Shown here: positions 1-7,446 of the stretch, piece after piece
How the letters are laid out: every line of letters starts with the position of its first letter
Numbering within the stretch: position 1 is the stretch's first letter
Assembly (NCBI RefSeq): GCF_025290035.1
Contig: NZ_JAMBKT010000002.1
Span: 40,593-104,592 of the forward strand
Direction: 5' to 3'
DNA from: Apilactobacillus sp.
GTDB lineage: Bacteria; Bacillota; Bacilli; Lactobacillales; Lactobacillaceae
DNA length: 64,000 nucleotides
Made by a program: the position numbers and the translations under genes
The notes under the pieces: model-generated
The model's input: only the letters and a program-made list of their open reading frames with translations
What the model was told of the DNA's origin: nothing
Databases searched by the model: none

Positions 1-946
1 AATCATCACCAACGATTTGAACTTTCTTACCTAGGCGTTCAGTAGCCATTTGCCAGTCTTCCCATTCGTTTTCATCCAAAGGATCTTCGATTGAGATAAT
101 TGGGTACTTGTCAACTAATTGTTCTAGCAATGTAACAAATTCATCAGCAGAGTATGACTTACCATCACCTACTAAGTTGTACTTCTTAGTTTCTGCATCG
201 TAGAATTCTGAAGCAGCACAGTCAAAGGCGATTGAAACGTCTTTACCTGGTTTGTAACCAGCACGTTGAATTGCTTCTACTAAAATTTCAAATGGTTCTT
301 CGTTGTTCTTCAAGTCAGGGGCAAAACCACCTTCGTCACCTACGGCAGTTGAGTAACCCTTTTCGTTCAAGATAGCTTTTAGGTTGTGGAAAGTTTCAGC
401 ACCCATACGGATAGCTTCCTTAACAGTTTCCGCACCAACAGGCATGATCATGAATTCTTGGAAGTCAACCTTGTTGTTGGCATGTTTACCACCATTGATA
501 ACGTTCATCATTGGTGTTGGTAATACGTGTCCATTGAAACCACCTAAGTAGTTGTATAAAGGAACACCTAGTTCATCAGCAGCAGCACGCGCAGCAGCTA
601 AAGAAACACCTAGAATAGCGTTAGCACCTAACTTACCTTTGTTAGGAGTTCCATCTAGCTTAATCATAGCTTCATCGATAGCAACTTGATCAGTTACATC
701 GTAACCTACGATTTCTTTTGCGATGATGTTATTAACGTTGTTAACAGCCTTAGTAACACCTTTACCCATGAAACGGTTTTTGTCACCGTCACGTAATTCA
801 ACGGCTTCGTGTTCACCAGTAGATGCACCTGAAGGAACGATACCGCGTCCCATTGCACCTGCTTCAGTATATAGTTCTACTTCAACTGTAGGATTTCCAC
901 GAGAATCTAGTACTTCTCGAGCATAAATATCTGAAATAATTGACAT
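1..946 (-). CDS. eno: Enolase, C-terminal part outside window
   Basis: Enolase converts 2-phosphoglycerate to phosphoenolpyruvate in the cytoplasm. The visible 315 codons begin [20 protein letters not shown]. They include the ASTG loop near residue 41, the GGKHA stretch, the catalytic Glu region around GDEGGFAP, and the metal-binding DCAASEF and SIEDPL segments. The start at 946 follows a GGAGA ribosome binding site. The gene runs off the left edge, so roughly the last quarter is missing. It lies downstream of tpiA but has its own good promoter, so independent transcription is likely. Confidence 0.97.
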   Translation of the reverse strand, partial: MSIISDIYAREVLDSRGNPTVEVELYTEAGAMGRGIVPSGASTGEHEAVELRDGDKNRFMGKGVTKAVNNVNNIIAKEIVGYDVTDQVAIDEAMIKLDGTPNKGKLGANAILGVSLAAARAAADELGVPLYNYLGGFNGHVLPTPMMNVINGGKHANNKVDFQEFMIMPVGAETVKEAIRMGAETFHNLKAILNEKGYSTAVGDEGGFAPDLKNNEEPFEILVEAIQRAGYKPGKDVSIAFDCAASEFYDAETKKYNLVGDGKSYSADEFVTLLEQLVDKYPIISIEDPLDENEWEDWQMATERLGKKVQIVGDD

Positions 947-960
947 TTTATTCTCTCCTT

Positions 961-1025
961 AATGAAAGTTGTTACCTCGGAATCAAGGCTACTTTCATTT
1001 TATTATTTTAACGACTAACTTTCAA
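961..1025 (-). promoter_or_regulatory. eno promoter with overlapping inverted repeat
   Basis: On the minus strand TTGAAA (1025-1020) and TAAAAT (1002-997) are separated by exactly 17 bp. A 9-bp perfect inverted repeat, AATGAAAGT at 961-969 and ACTTTCATT at 991-999, overlaps the -10 box and reaches into the leader. Because its upstream arm touches the -10, it could be an operator rather than only an mRNA hairpin. That is inference. Confidence 0.6.
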
Positions 1026-1044
1026 TAAAAAACTGTTCAATCTG

Positions 1045-1806
1045 TTAATTATTTTGATAATTAACGATTTTTATGAATTCTTCGGCCTTCAAACTGCTCT
1101 TTCCAGGAAGAACTCCATCCACATCCTCTTGCTTCATAATTTCAGCAACATTGCGTGAATTAACACTTCCACCATATACAATTCTAATTTCGTTAGCGAT
1201 ATCTTGACCATATAGATCAATTAAAGTTTCGCGAATTAAAAAACAAGCTTCTTGAATTTCTGCAGCACTAGCAGTACGACCAGTTCCAATTGCCCAACTA
1301 GGTTCGTAGCCAATCACCACGTGCTTGGCATCTTCAGGTGAAATCCCCTTCAATGCTTCAATCACTGGGTTTACCACCCAATTCATTTCATCGACTGTCT
1401 TTCTTTTTGCCATGGTTTCATCACAACAAATTATCGGTGTCATATTATTTTTAATTACTGCTTTTACTTTTTTATTAATCATTTTGTTTGATTCGTCAAA
1501 GTATTTACGACGTTCAGAATGACCAAGCATCACATACTTAACGCCCATGTCGGCTAGTGCCATTGGACTAACTTCACCAGTATATGCTCCTGAATCTTTA
1601 TAAAAGCAGTTTTGTGCTGCGGTTTTTAAGTTTTTTTCTTCTTTACAAAATTTAGTCAAAGCATCCATATAAATTGAAGATGCAGCAATTGCACATTCCA
1701 CGTCATGTGGATCTGGCAATCTTCCTTTGACTGTACTTAGGAAATCTTCTACTTCAGATAATGTTAAGTTCATCTTCCAATTTCCAACAATAAAAGGAGT
1801 TCTCAT
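1045..1806 (-). CDS. tpiA: Triose-phosphate isomerase
   Basis: Interconverts dihydroxyacetone phosphate and glyceraldehyde-3-phosphate. At 253 aa it has the normal family length. The substrate Lys is in NWKMN (K11), the electrophilic His in MLGHSERR (about residue 96), the catalytic Glu in GYEPSWAIGTG (about residue 168), and the phosphate loop in YGGSVN. The usual AYEPVW signature is slightly altered to GYEPSW, but the Glu is kept. The ATG at 1806 follows AGGAGG. It sits between pgk and eno in the usual lactic-acid-bacterial order. A terminator separates it from pgk. A promoter just upstream (a weak TTGTGG with TAATAA, 16-bp spacer) is only a candidate. Confidence 0.97.
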   Translation of the reverse strand: MRTPFIVGNWKMNLTLSEVEDFLSTVKGRLPDPHDVECAIAASSIYMDALTKFCKEEKNLKTAAQNCFYKDSGAYTGEVSPMALADMGVKYVMLGHSERRKYFDESNKMINKKVKAVIKNNMTPIICCDETMAKRKTVDEMNWVVNPVIEALKGISPEDAKHVVIGYEPSWAIGTGRTASAAEIQEACFLIRETLIDLYGQDIANEIRIVYGGSVNSRNVAEIMKQEDVDGVLPGKSSLKAEEFIKIVNYQNN

Positions 1807-1929
1807 TTTATACCTCCTATACTCTTATTATAATTATCGTTTAACGCCACAATTTAATGATATCATTTTTCGCAATGAATATCCTGTTTAGCAATTACCT
1901 TGTTAGGCAATTCCCACTCCTCTTATTAT

Positions 1930-1970
1930 ACAAAAAAAAGACCCGATGTTATACATCGAATCTTAAAAAG
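1930..1970 (-). terminator. Intrinsic terminator after pgk
   Basis: In the minus-strand transcript an 11-bp stem (arms 1955-1965 and 1939-1949, two or three G-U pairs) is followed by eight U residues. It sits between the pgk stop and tpiA, so much pgk transcription should end here. Confidence 0.75.
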
Positions 1971-1980
1971 ATAACTTATC

Positions 1981-3195
1981 TTATTTATCTGTGATTGAAG
2001 CAATACCTGGTAAAGTCTTACCTTCCATGTATTCTAGAGAAGCTCCACCACCAGTTGAAACGTGTGATAGCTTGTCAGCAATACCTAATTCGTTACATGC
2101 GGCAGTTGAGTCACCACCACCAACAACAGTAGTTGCGTCAGTTAGTTGACCTAAGAACTTACCAACAGCTAATGTACCGTTAGCAAAGTTACTCATTTCA
2201 AACACACCCATAGGTCCGTTCCAAACAACAGTCTTAGCATCTTTTAGAACGCTTTCGAATAATTCAATACTCTTAGGACCAATATCTAGAGCCATTTGAC
2301 CATCAGGAATATTTTCACCAACAGTTTGAATTGGAGCATCGTTGTTGAATTCTGGAGCAACGATTGAGTCGATAGGTAGAACAATCTTGTCGCCACCCTT
2401 TTCTAAGATTTCCTTAGCAGTATCAATCTTGTCCTTTTCAACTAGTGAGTTACCAATTGAGAAACCTTTAGCAGCGTAGAATGTGTAAGTCATTCCACCA
2501 CCGATGATAATTTTATCAGCTTTATCTAGTAGGTTGTCGATAACACCAATCTTATCTGAAACCTTTGCACCACCTAAGATGGCAACAAATGGACGTTTAG
2601 GATCGTTTACGGCACCACCGATAAATTTAATTTCTTTTTCCATTAGGAAACCAGCAGCAACAGGTTTGTCGTTAGCTTCCATAGCAGTTGCAATACCAAC
2701 GTTTGAAGCATGTGAACGGTGAGCAGTTCCGAATGCATCGTTTACGAAGCAGTCACCAAGTGAAGCCCAGTATTCACCTAACTTAGGATCATTACCCGAT
2801 TCACGTTTAACAGTTTCACCGTCAACAACGTCTTCAAAACGAGTGTTTTCAACAACAACAATGTCACCATCGCTCATGTTGTTAATTGCATCTTCAAGTT
2901 GTGAACCTTCTGTTTCAGGAACAAAAGTAACAGGCTTGTTGATTAGTTCAGATAGCTTTGCAGCAACTGGACGTAGTGAAAGTTCTTTCTTATCATCTTC
3001 ACTCTTGATTCTACCAAGATGTGAGAATAATACAGCCTTTCCACCATGTTCGATTACGTATTTGATTGTTGGAATAGCACCAACGATACGACTAGTATCA
3101 CCAACAACGCCATCTTTAATAGGAACGTTGAAGTCAACACGCATTAAAACTTTTTTACCTTTTAAATCTAAATCAGAAACAACTGTCTTAGCCAA
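1981..3195 (-). CDS. pgk: Phosphoglycerate kinase
   Basis: Transfers the acyl phosphate of 1,3-bisphosphoglycerate to ADP, the first ATP-forming step of lower glycolysis. At 404 aa it is the usual length. The N-domain signature RVDFNVP is near residue 19, the substrate region HLGR near 60, the hinge and nucleotide segments GGAKVSDKI and NGPMGVFE follow, and GGGDS is near residue 360. The start is a TTG at 3195 with GGGAGGT eight bases upstream. No ATG fits this ribosome binding site. It has its own promoter and is separated from gap by a strong terminator. Confidence 0.97.
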   Translation of the reverse strand: MAKTVVSDLDLKGKKVLMRVDFNVPIKDGVVGDTSRIVGAIPTIKYVIEHGGKAVLFSHLGRIKSEDDKKELSLRPVAAKLSELINKPVTFVPETEGSQLEDAINNMSDGDIVVVENTRFEDVVDGETVKRESGNDPKLGEYWASLGDCFVNDAFGTAHRSHASNVGIATAMEANDKPVAAGFLMEKEIKFIGGAVNDPKRPFVAILGGAKVSDKIGVIDNLLDKADKIIIGGGMTYTFYAAKGFSIGNSLVEKDKIDTAKEILEKGGDKIVLPIDSIVAPEFNNDAPIQTVGENIPDGQMALDIGPKSIELFESVLKDAKTVVWNGPMGVFEMSNFANGTLAVGKFLGQLTDATTVVGGGDSTAACNELGIADKLSHVSTGGGASLEYMEGKTLPGIASITDK

Positions 3196-3243
3196 TCTAG
3201 ATTACCTCCCAAACAATATTTAATAAATAAATGTAACAATTTC

Positions 3244-3272
3244 AATATACTTCATTTAAAGTATAATTTCAA
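3244..3272 (-). promoter_or_regulatory. pgk promoter
   Basis: Minus-strand TTGAAA (3272-3267) and TATATT (3249-3244) with a 17-bp spacer lie between the gap terminator and the pgk ribosome binding site. The predicted leader is about 45 nt. Confidence 0.7.
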
Positions 3273-3289
3273 AGATTTTTAAAATTATT

Positions 3290-3327
3290 TATTATAAAAA
3301 ATGGAGGAGGCATTTGCCTCCTCCACC
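3290..3327 (-). terminator. Strong intrinsic terminator after gap
   Basis: A GC-rich 10-bp perfect stem (arms 3303-3312 and 3315-3324, loop of 2) is followed in the minus-strand transcript by an AUUUUUU tract. It ends the gap transcript before the pgk promoter. Confidence 0.9.
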
Positions 3328-3354
3328 TTAAAACTTGCTAAATTATAATTAAGA

Positions 3355-4368
3355 TTATAGTTGAGCGAAGTGTAGTAAAGTACGAACCATGTTACAAGTG
3401 AAGCCCCATTCGTTATCGTACCATGACCAAACTTTAACAAGTTGGTCGTCACCGAATGTAGTAACATCAGTTTGAGTAGCATCAAATACTGATCCGTGAG
3501 TATCACCAATGATATCACTTGAAACGATTGGTTCATCGTTGTAACCAAATGCTTCGTTACCTTCAGTGTATTCTTTCATCTTAGCGTTAATTTCATCAGC
3601 TGTTACGTTCTTCTTTTCAACGATAGCAGTTAATTCAGTTAATGAACCGTCAACAATACCAACACGTTGAGCAACACCATTTAACTTACCGTCAAGTTCT
3701 GGAACAACAAGACCTAGGGCCTTAGCAGCACCAGTTGAATGAGGAATAGTGTTAGTTGATGCAGTACGGTTGTTTCTGAACTTCTTACCACGAGGGCCAT
3801 CTAAGATAGCTTGAGTTGAAGTAAAGGCATGAATAGTAGTCATAGTACCAACTTTGATACCAAAGTCCTTGTTCAAGAAGTAAGCAGTTGGTGCAATACT
3901 ACTTGTAGTACATGAACCAGCTGAAACAATCTTGTCATCTGAGTTTAGAGTATCCAAGTTAACACCAGGAACAACAGTCTTAATTTGACCTGCAGGTGCA
4001 GAAATAAGAACACGCTTTGCACCAGCGTCTAAGTGAGCTTGTGATTTTTCTTCTGAAGTGTAGAAACCAGTACATTCTAGTACAAAGTCAACACCATCAT
4101 TTTTAACCCATGGTAGGTCAGCGGCATTGCGTTCAGCGTAAACTGGAACTTCCTTACCGTCAACAACGATTCCGTTATCAGTTGAAGTAACTTCACCTGG
4201 GAATTTACCATGTGTTGAATCATATTTTAATAAGTATGCAAGCATTGAAGGAGTTGTTAAATCGTTGATAGCAGCAACTTCAATTTCGTCTGAGTTTAGT
4301 TCGTGGATACGTTTGAAAGCCAAACGACCAATACGACCAAAACCGTTAATACCAATTTTTACAGTCAT
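3355..4368 (-). CDS. gap: Glyceraldehyde-3-phosphate dehydrogenase
   Basis: NAD-dependent oxidation and phosphorylation of glyceraldehyde-3-phosphate. The 337-aa protein has the Rossmann motif [10 protein letters not shown] (6-15), catalytic Cys153 in AGSCTT, catalytic His180 in TIHAFT, and [11 protein letters not shown] near the C terminus. The residue after CTT in the SCTTN signature is Ser here rather than Asn, a small departure from most homologues. ATG at 4368 follows GGAGGAAAAC. It is flanked by a long leader with its own promoter and a strong terminator, so it looks monocistronic. No cggR repressor gene precedes it: the next genes are a tRNA and clpP on the other strand. Confidence 0.97.
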   Translation of the reverse strand: MTVKIGINGFGRIGRLAFKRIHELNSDEIEVAAINDLTTPSMLAYLLKYDSTHGKFPGEVTSTDNGIVVDGKEVPVYAERNAADLPWVKNDGVDFVLECTGFYTSEEKSQAHLDAGAKRVLISAPAGQIKTVVPGVNLDTLNSDDKIVSAGSCTTSSIAPTAYFLNKDFGIKVGTMTTIHAFTSTQAILDGPRGKKFRNNRTASTNTIPHSTGAAKALGLVVPELDGKLNGVAQRVGIVDGSLTELTAIVEKKNVTADEINAKMKEYTEGNEAFGYNDEPIVSSDIIGDTHGSVFDATQTDVTTFGDDQLVKVWSWYDNEWGFTCNMVRTLLHFAQL

Positions 4369-4522
4369 AACTGTTTTCCTCCTAGAGAAATAAATTTAAG
4401 TACTACGTACGGATTAAATGTTACTACTTTTTTACTGATCAGTCTACAATACTTGCTCAGTATTTTAAAAATAATTACGAATAGTTATTTTTATTAAAGT
4501 AGTTGTCTAATCCTACTTCATT
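4369..4522 (-). promoter_or_regulatory. Long 5' leader of gap
   Basis: About 148 nt separate the predicted gap transcription start (near 4516) from the ATG. The leader holds a perfect 10-bp palindrome ACTGATCAGT (4434-4443), an AATACT/AGTATT hairpin immediately beside it, and a looser AAGTA/TACTT repeat nearer the gene. Such a long structured leader could control mRNA stability or translation. No known riboswitch was recognised. Confidence 0.4.
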
Positions 4523-4551
4523 AGTATATCAGTGCTATTTTATGTTTGCAA
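4523..4551 (-). promoter_or_regulatory. gap promoter
   Basis: Minus-strand TTGCAA (4551-4546) and TATACT (4528-4523) with a 17-bp spacer, about 22 bp from the divergent tRNA promoter. Confidence 0.7.
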
Positions 4552-4573
4552 ATCAATTAGCTCATTCACTATC

Positions 4574-4602
4574 TTGAATTTTAACGCCAATTCCGCTATA
4601 GT
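4574..4602 (+). promoter_or_regulatory. tRNA-Arg promoter
   Basis: TTGAAT (4574-4579) and TATAGT (4597-4602) with a 17-bp spacer, 15 bp before the mature tRNA 5' end. Divergent from the gap promoter. Confidence 0.7.
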
Positions 4603-4617
4603 TTAACCTGTTTAAAC

Positions 4618-4689
4618 GCATCTGTAGTGTAATGGATAGCACCAAAGATTCCGGTTCTTTTAATGGGGGTTCGATTCCCTCCAGATGCA
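4618..4689 (+). tRNA. tRNA-Arg (anticodon CCG)
   Basis: A 72-nt cloverleaf. The acceptor stem GCATCTG (4618-4624) pairs with CAGATGC (4682-4688), with discriminator A at 4689. The anticodon stem AAAGA/TCTTT encloses loop TTCCGGT, giving anticodon CCG for the rare Arg codon CGG. The T arm GGGGGTTCGATTCCCTC is present. CCA is not encoded. It stands alone, with no integrated element at its 3' end. Confidence 0.96.
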
Positions 4690-4713
4690 CTAGTAATTAT
4701 TATAGTTAAATCA

Positions 4714-4743
4714 TTTGACCTTAATTGACCATTGATATAAAAT
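4714..4743 (+). promoter_or_regulatory. clpP promoter with CtsR operator
   Basis: TTGACC (4715-4720) and TAAAAT (4738-4743) are spaced by 17 bp. On the minus strand 4730-4714 reads GGTCAAT-TAA-GGTCAAA, the tandem heptad direct repeat with 3-bp spacing bound by the heat-shock repressor CtsR. It covers the -35 box, so repression by occlusion is expected. CtsR itself is not encoded in the window. Confidence 0.85.
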
Positions 4744-4787
4744 TATAATAATTCAAAAATGAATTATCTGTAAGGGAGGATAACACT

Positions 4788-5381
4788 ATGAATTTAGTCC
4801 CAACTGTCATTGAACAATCATCAGGCGGTGAACGTGCATATGACATTTACTCAAGATTATTAAAAGACAGAATCATCATGCTATCAGGTCCAATCGAAGA
4901 CAACATGGCTAATACCATTATTGCTCAACTATTATTCCTTGATGCACAAGATTCTGAAAAAGATATTTACCTATACATCAACTCTCCAGGTGGTGTGGTA
5001 ACTGCAGGTATGGCAATTTACGATACTATGCAATTCATCAAAGCTGATGTTCAAACCATCGTTATGGGTATGGCTGCTTCAATGGCCAGTGTGCTAGCAT
5101 CTTCAGGTGCCAAAGGTAAGCGCTTTGCTTTACCTCACTCTGAAGTTCTAATTCACCAACCTTCTGGTGGTGCCCAAGGTCAACAAACTGAAATCGCTAT
5201 TGCAGCGGAATCAATTTTGAAGACTAGAAAGATGATTAACGAAATCTTAGCTCAAAACTCAGGTCAATCAATTGAAAAAGTTAACCTAGATACTGAACGT
5301 GATAAATACTTAAGCGCTCAAGAAGCTGTTGACTACGGTTTAATTGATAGCATCATGACTAACAGTTCTGAACGTAAATAA
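4788..5381 (+). CDS. clpP: ATP-dependent Clp protease proteolytic subunit
   Basis: Serine peptidase that forms a tetradecameric chamber and degrades proteins delivered by ClpC, ClpE or ClpX. At 197 aa it is normal length, with catalytic Ser98 (GMAAS), His123 (EVLIHQP) and Asp172 (ERDKY) all present. The short N-terminal leader [10 protein letters not shown] matches the family. ATG at 4788 follows GGGAGG. It is transcribed alone from a CtsR-type heat-shock promoter and ends at a bidirectional terminator shared with whiA. Confidence 0.98.
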   Translation: MNLVPTVIEQSSGGERAYDIYSRLLKDRIIMLSGPIEDNMANTIIAQLLFLDAQDSEKDIYLYINSPGGVVTAGMAIYDTMQFIKADVQTIVMGMAASMASVLASSGAKGKRFALPHSEVLIHQPSGGAQGQQTEIAIAAESILKTRKMINEILAQNSGQSIEKVNLDTERDKYLSAQEAVDYGLIDSIMTNSSERK

Positions 5382-5382
5382 T

Positions 5383-5418
5383 AAAAAAAGACTTAGCTAT
5401 GACAGCTAAGTCTTTTTT
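5383..5418. terminator. Bidirectional terminator between clpP and whiA
   Basis: A 10-bp perfect stem (5389-5398 with 5404-5413) is flanked by A and T tracts on both sides. It serves convergent clpP (+) and whiA (-). Confidence 0.9.
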
Positions 5419-6352
5419 ATATCGCTTCTTCTCTTAATTTGTCAGCAAACTCATTAATTTTTCTTAATCTGTGGTTAATTCCTGACTTAGAAATACTCCC
5501 ACTTGGTAGTGATTCGCTAAGTTCTTTTAAACTAACCTCTGGCATTTTCATTCGAGTCATTGCGACTTCATATAATTTTTCTGGTAAGTGATCTAAACCA
5601 ACCGTTTCATCAATGAACTTGATGTTAGCTAATTGCTTAGTTGAAGCATTCGCTACCTTGTTCATATTAGCAGTTTCGCAATTTACCAATCTATTAACAG
5701 AATTACGCATATCTCGCATAATTCGCACATCTTCGAATTTAAGCATTGCATTAGTGGCACCAATTAATTGTAAGAAGTTAGCTATCTTTTCAGCTTCCTT
5801 CAAATACGTGATGTATCCACTTCTTCTATCGGTTGTTCGAGAGTTTAAATCGTAATTATTCATCATTTCAGAAATCATGTCATTATGTTCTTCATACAAT
5901 GAATATATTTCCAAATGATATCTAGAAGTTTCCGGATTATTTACAGAACCACTGGCTAAAAACGCCCCTCTTAAATAAGAACGTACTTGGGAATCGTCTT
6001 TTAATAATTCGACTGGAACCCTTTCGACGATTTGGAAATTTTCTAAAATCCCTAAGTCATCCAAGATTGCTTGTGCTTGATCAGCAATTCGTACAACATA
6101 GACATTATTTTTATTTAATTTCATTTTCTTTCTAACAACTAACTTACTTTCAACCTTATAAAATTCTAAGATTAATTTGTAAATTCGACGTGCTATGGCA
6201 GGATTTTCTGTTTGAATATTTAGAATAATCTTACGATTAGCAAGCGAAATTGAACCGTTCATACGAATTAATGCCATCAATTCCGCCTTCGCATTCTTTT
6301 TATGCACTTCTAAGGTTGTTAGTTCTTTTTTTACGTCACTAGCATATGACAT
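5417..6352 (-). CDS. whiA: WhiA, DNA-binding regulator with LAGLIDADG-like fold
   Basis: WhiA proteins combine an N-terminal homing-endonuclease-like domain without nuclease activity and a C-terminal helix-turn-helix. In Bacillus WhiA affects cell division and chromosome segregation. This 311-aa protein starts [11 protein letters not shown] and contains [14 protein letters not shown] (about 128-141), typical of the family. Its C-terminal HTH region includes [21 protein letters not shown]. It lies 11 bp after yvcK, its usual partner. Confidence 0.95.
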   Translation of the reverse strand: MSYASDVKKELTTLEVHKKNAKAELMALIRMNGSISLANRKIILNIQTENPAIARRIYKLILEFYKVESKLVVRKKMKLNKNNVYVVRIADQAQAILDDLGILENFQIVERVPVELLKDDSQVRSYLRGAFLASGSVNNPETSRYHLEIYSLYEEHNDMISEMMNNYDLNSRTTDRRSGYITYLKEAEKIANFLQLIGATNAMLKFEDVRIMRDMRNSVNRLVNCETANMNKVANASTKQLANIKFIDETVGLDHLPEKLYEVAMTRMKMPEVSLKELSESLPSGSISKSGINHRLRKINEFADKLREEAI

Positions 6353-6363
6353 GTTGCATCATC

Positions 6364-7338
6364 CTATTCTTTGGTGACTAATTCGACTAACTTATCAGCC
6401 ACTTTTTTTCCATTATGAAATGCCCCACGATTAGTTAATAATAAGAAATCGTCGTAAATCACTTGGCATCCCAATTCTTCTAATCTATTCTCATCATGTT
6501 CTACTGGACTAGATATTTCATTAAATCTTTGATGATCAATTTGACTATCTAAAACTGGTGTCTTATTAACAATCACAACATCTATAAAATTGCTGTTCAT
6601 GTGTTTATTTAAGACTTCAACGTGATTGGCATCAGTAAAATTATCAGTTTCGCCAAATTGCGTCATGATATTACATATATACACAACTTGTGCTTTTGAC
6701 TTTATAATCGCATCCCCAATATTTGAAATCATTAAATTAGGTAGAATGCTTGTAAATAAGCTTCCTGGTCCTAATACAATTTGATCAGCCTCTAAAATGG
6801 CATCAATCACTTCTTGATTTGCTACTGGTGGGTTATCGGGGTCATCTGTTTCCACCCAAACACGATTTATTTGCTTATCAGCGTAGGTAATTTCATATTC
6901 ACCCTTCATAGTCGAACCATCTTTAAATTCAGCACAGAGCTGTAATTTTTGGTTTGTAGAAGGATATATTTTCCCAGTGATGTCCATCATTTGACTTAAT
7001 AGCTTAACGGCGACATTAATGTCACCCTTCATTTCAGTCATTGCGGTAATAATTAAATTTCCTAATGAGTGTCCTGATAAAAAGTCATTATTATCGTTAA
7101 AACGATACTGGAATAAATCTAGTTCAGTTTGCGGTAAATTGGAAAGTGATGCCAATACATTTCTGATATCACCAGGAGGGACAACGTTAGCAGCTTTTCT
7201 TAGTTTTCCAGAAGAACCGCCGTCATCAGAGACATTTACGATTGATGTAATATTAACATCTTTGTCTTTTAAATTATTTAAGACCACTGGCAAACCCGTT
7301 CCGCCACCAATCACAACGACGTTTTTTAAAGTTCTCAT
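6364..7338 (-). CDS. yvcK: Gluconeogenesis factor YvcK (CofD-like)
   Basis: YvcK/GlmR proteins bind UDP-sugars and coordinate carbon flow into the cell envelope. Family members are needed for growth on gluconeogenic substrates. The 324-aa protein has the glycine-rich nucleotide motif VVIGGGTGLP near the N terminus, SDDGGSSGKLR, and PPGDIRNVL, all conserved in the family. I chose ATG 7338 because a strong GGAGGG lies just upstream. A longer reading to 7389 would include that ribosome binding site. The rapZ (yvcJ) gene that usually precedes it is absent, and uvrA is the upstream neighbour. Confidence 0.95.
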   Translation of the reverse strand: MRTLKNVVVIGGGTGLPVVLNNLKDKDVNITSIVNVSDDGGSSGKLRKAANVVPPGDIRNVLASLSNLPQTELDLFQYRFNDNNDFLSGHSLGNLIITAMTEMKGDINVAVKLLSQMMDITGKIYPSTNQKLQLCAEFKDGSTMKGEYEITYADKQINRVWVETDDPDNPPVANQEVIDAILEADQIVLGPGSLFTSILPNLMISNIGDAIIKSKAQVVYICNIMTQFGETDNFTDANHVEVLNKHMNSNFIDVVIVNKTPVLDSQIDHQRFNEISSPVEHDENRLEELGCQVIYDDFLLLTNRGAFHNGKKVADKLVELVTKE

Positions 7339-7377
7339 TTGACTGGTCCCTCCTCTCCTTTTTAAGATAACCCAAGA

Positions 7378-7406
7378 ATTATAACACACGTACCCGGGTG
7401 TGTCAT
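7378..7406 (-). promoter_or_regulatory. yvcK promoter with inverted repeat in the spacer
   Basis: Minus-strand ATGACA (7406-7401), a 17-bp spacer, and an extended -10 TGT-TATAAT (TATAAT 7383-7378). A 20-bp inverted repeat at 7384-7403 (arms ACACAC and GTGTGT around CCGGGTAC) fills the spacer and abuts the -10. The placement suggests an operator, but no known regulator motif was matched. Confidence 0.6.
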
Positions 7407-7415
7407 TTATTAAGC

Positions 7416-7446
7416 AATAAAAAAGGTGCTAAAAAGCACCTTTTTA
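7416..7446 (-). terminator. Intrinsic terminator after uvrA
   Basis: An 11-bp stem (7435-7445 with 7420-7430, A/U rich at the base) followed by U residues in the minus-strand transcript. It overlaps the uvrA stop codon. Confidence 0.8.

Noticed and set aside
2843..3223. Plus-strand ORF of 126 codons inside pgk
   Set aside because: It lies fully antisense to pgk, has no ribosome binding site and reads as a low-complexity Ser/Leu/Thr shadow of a real gene.
4618..4689. tRNA gene as an integration site
   Set aside because: The 3' end of tRNA-Arg is followed directly by the clpP promoter. No integrase, repeat of the tRNA end or foreign composition is present.
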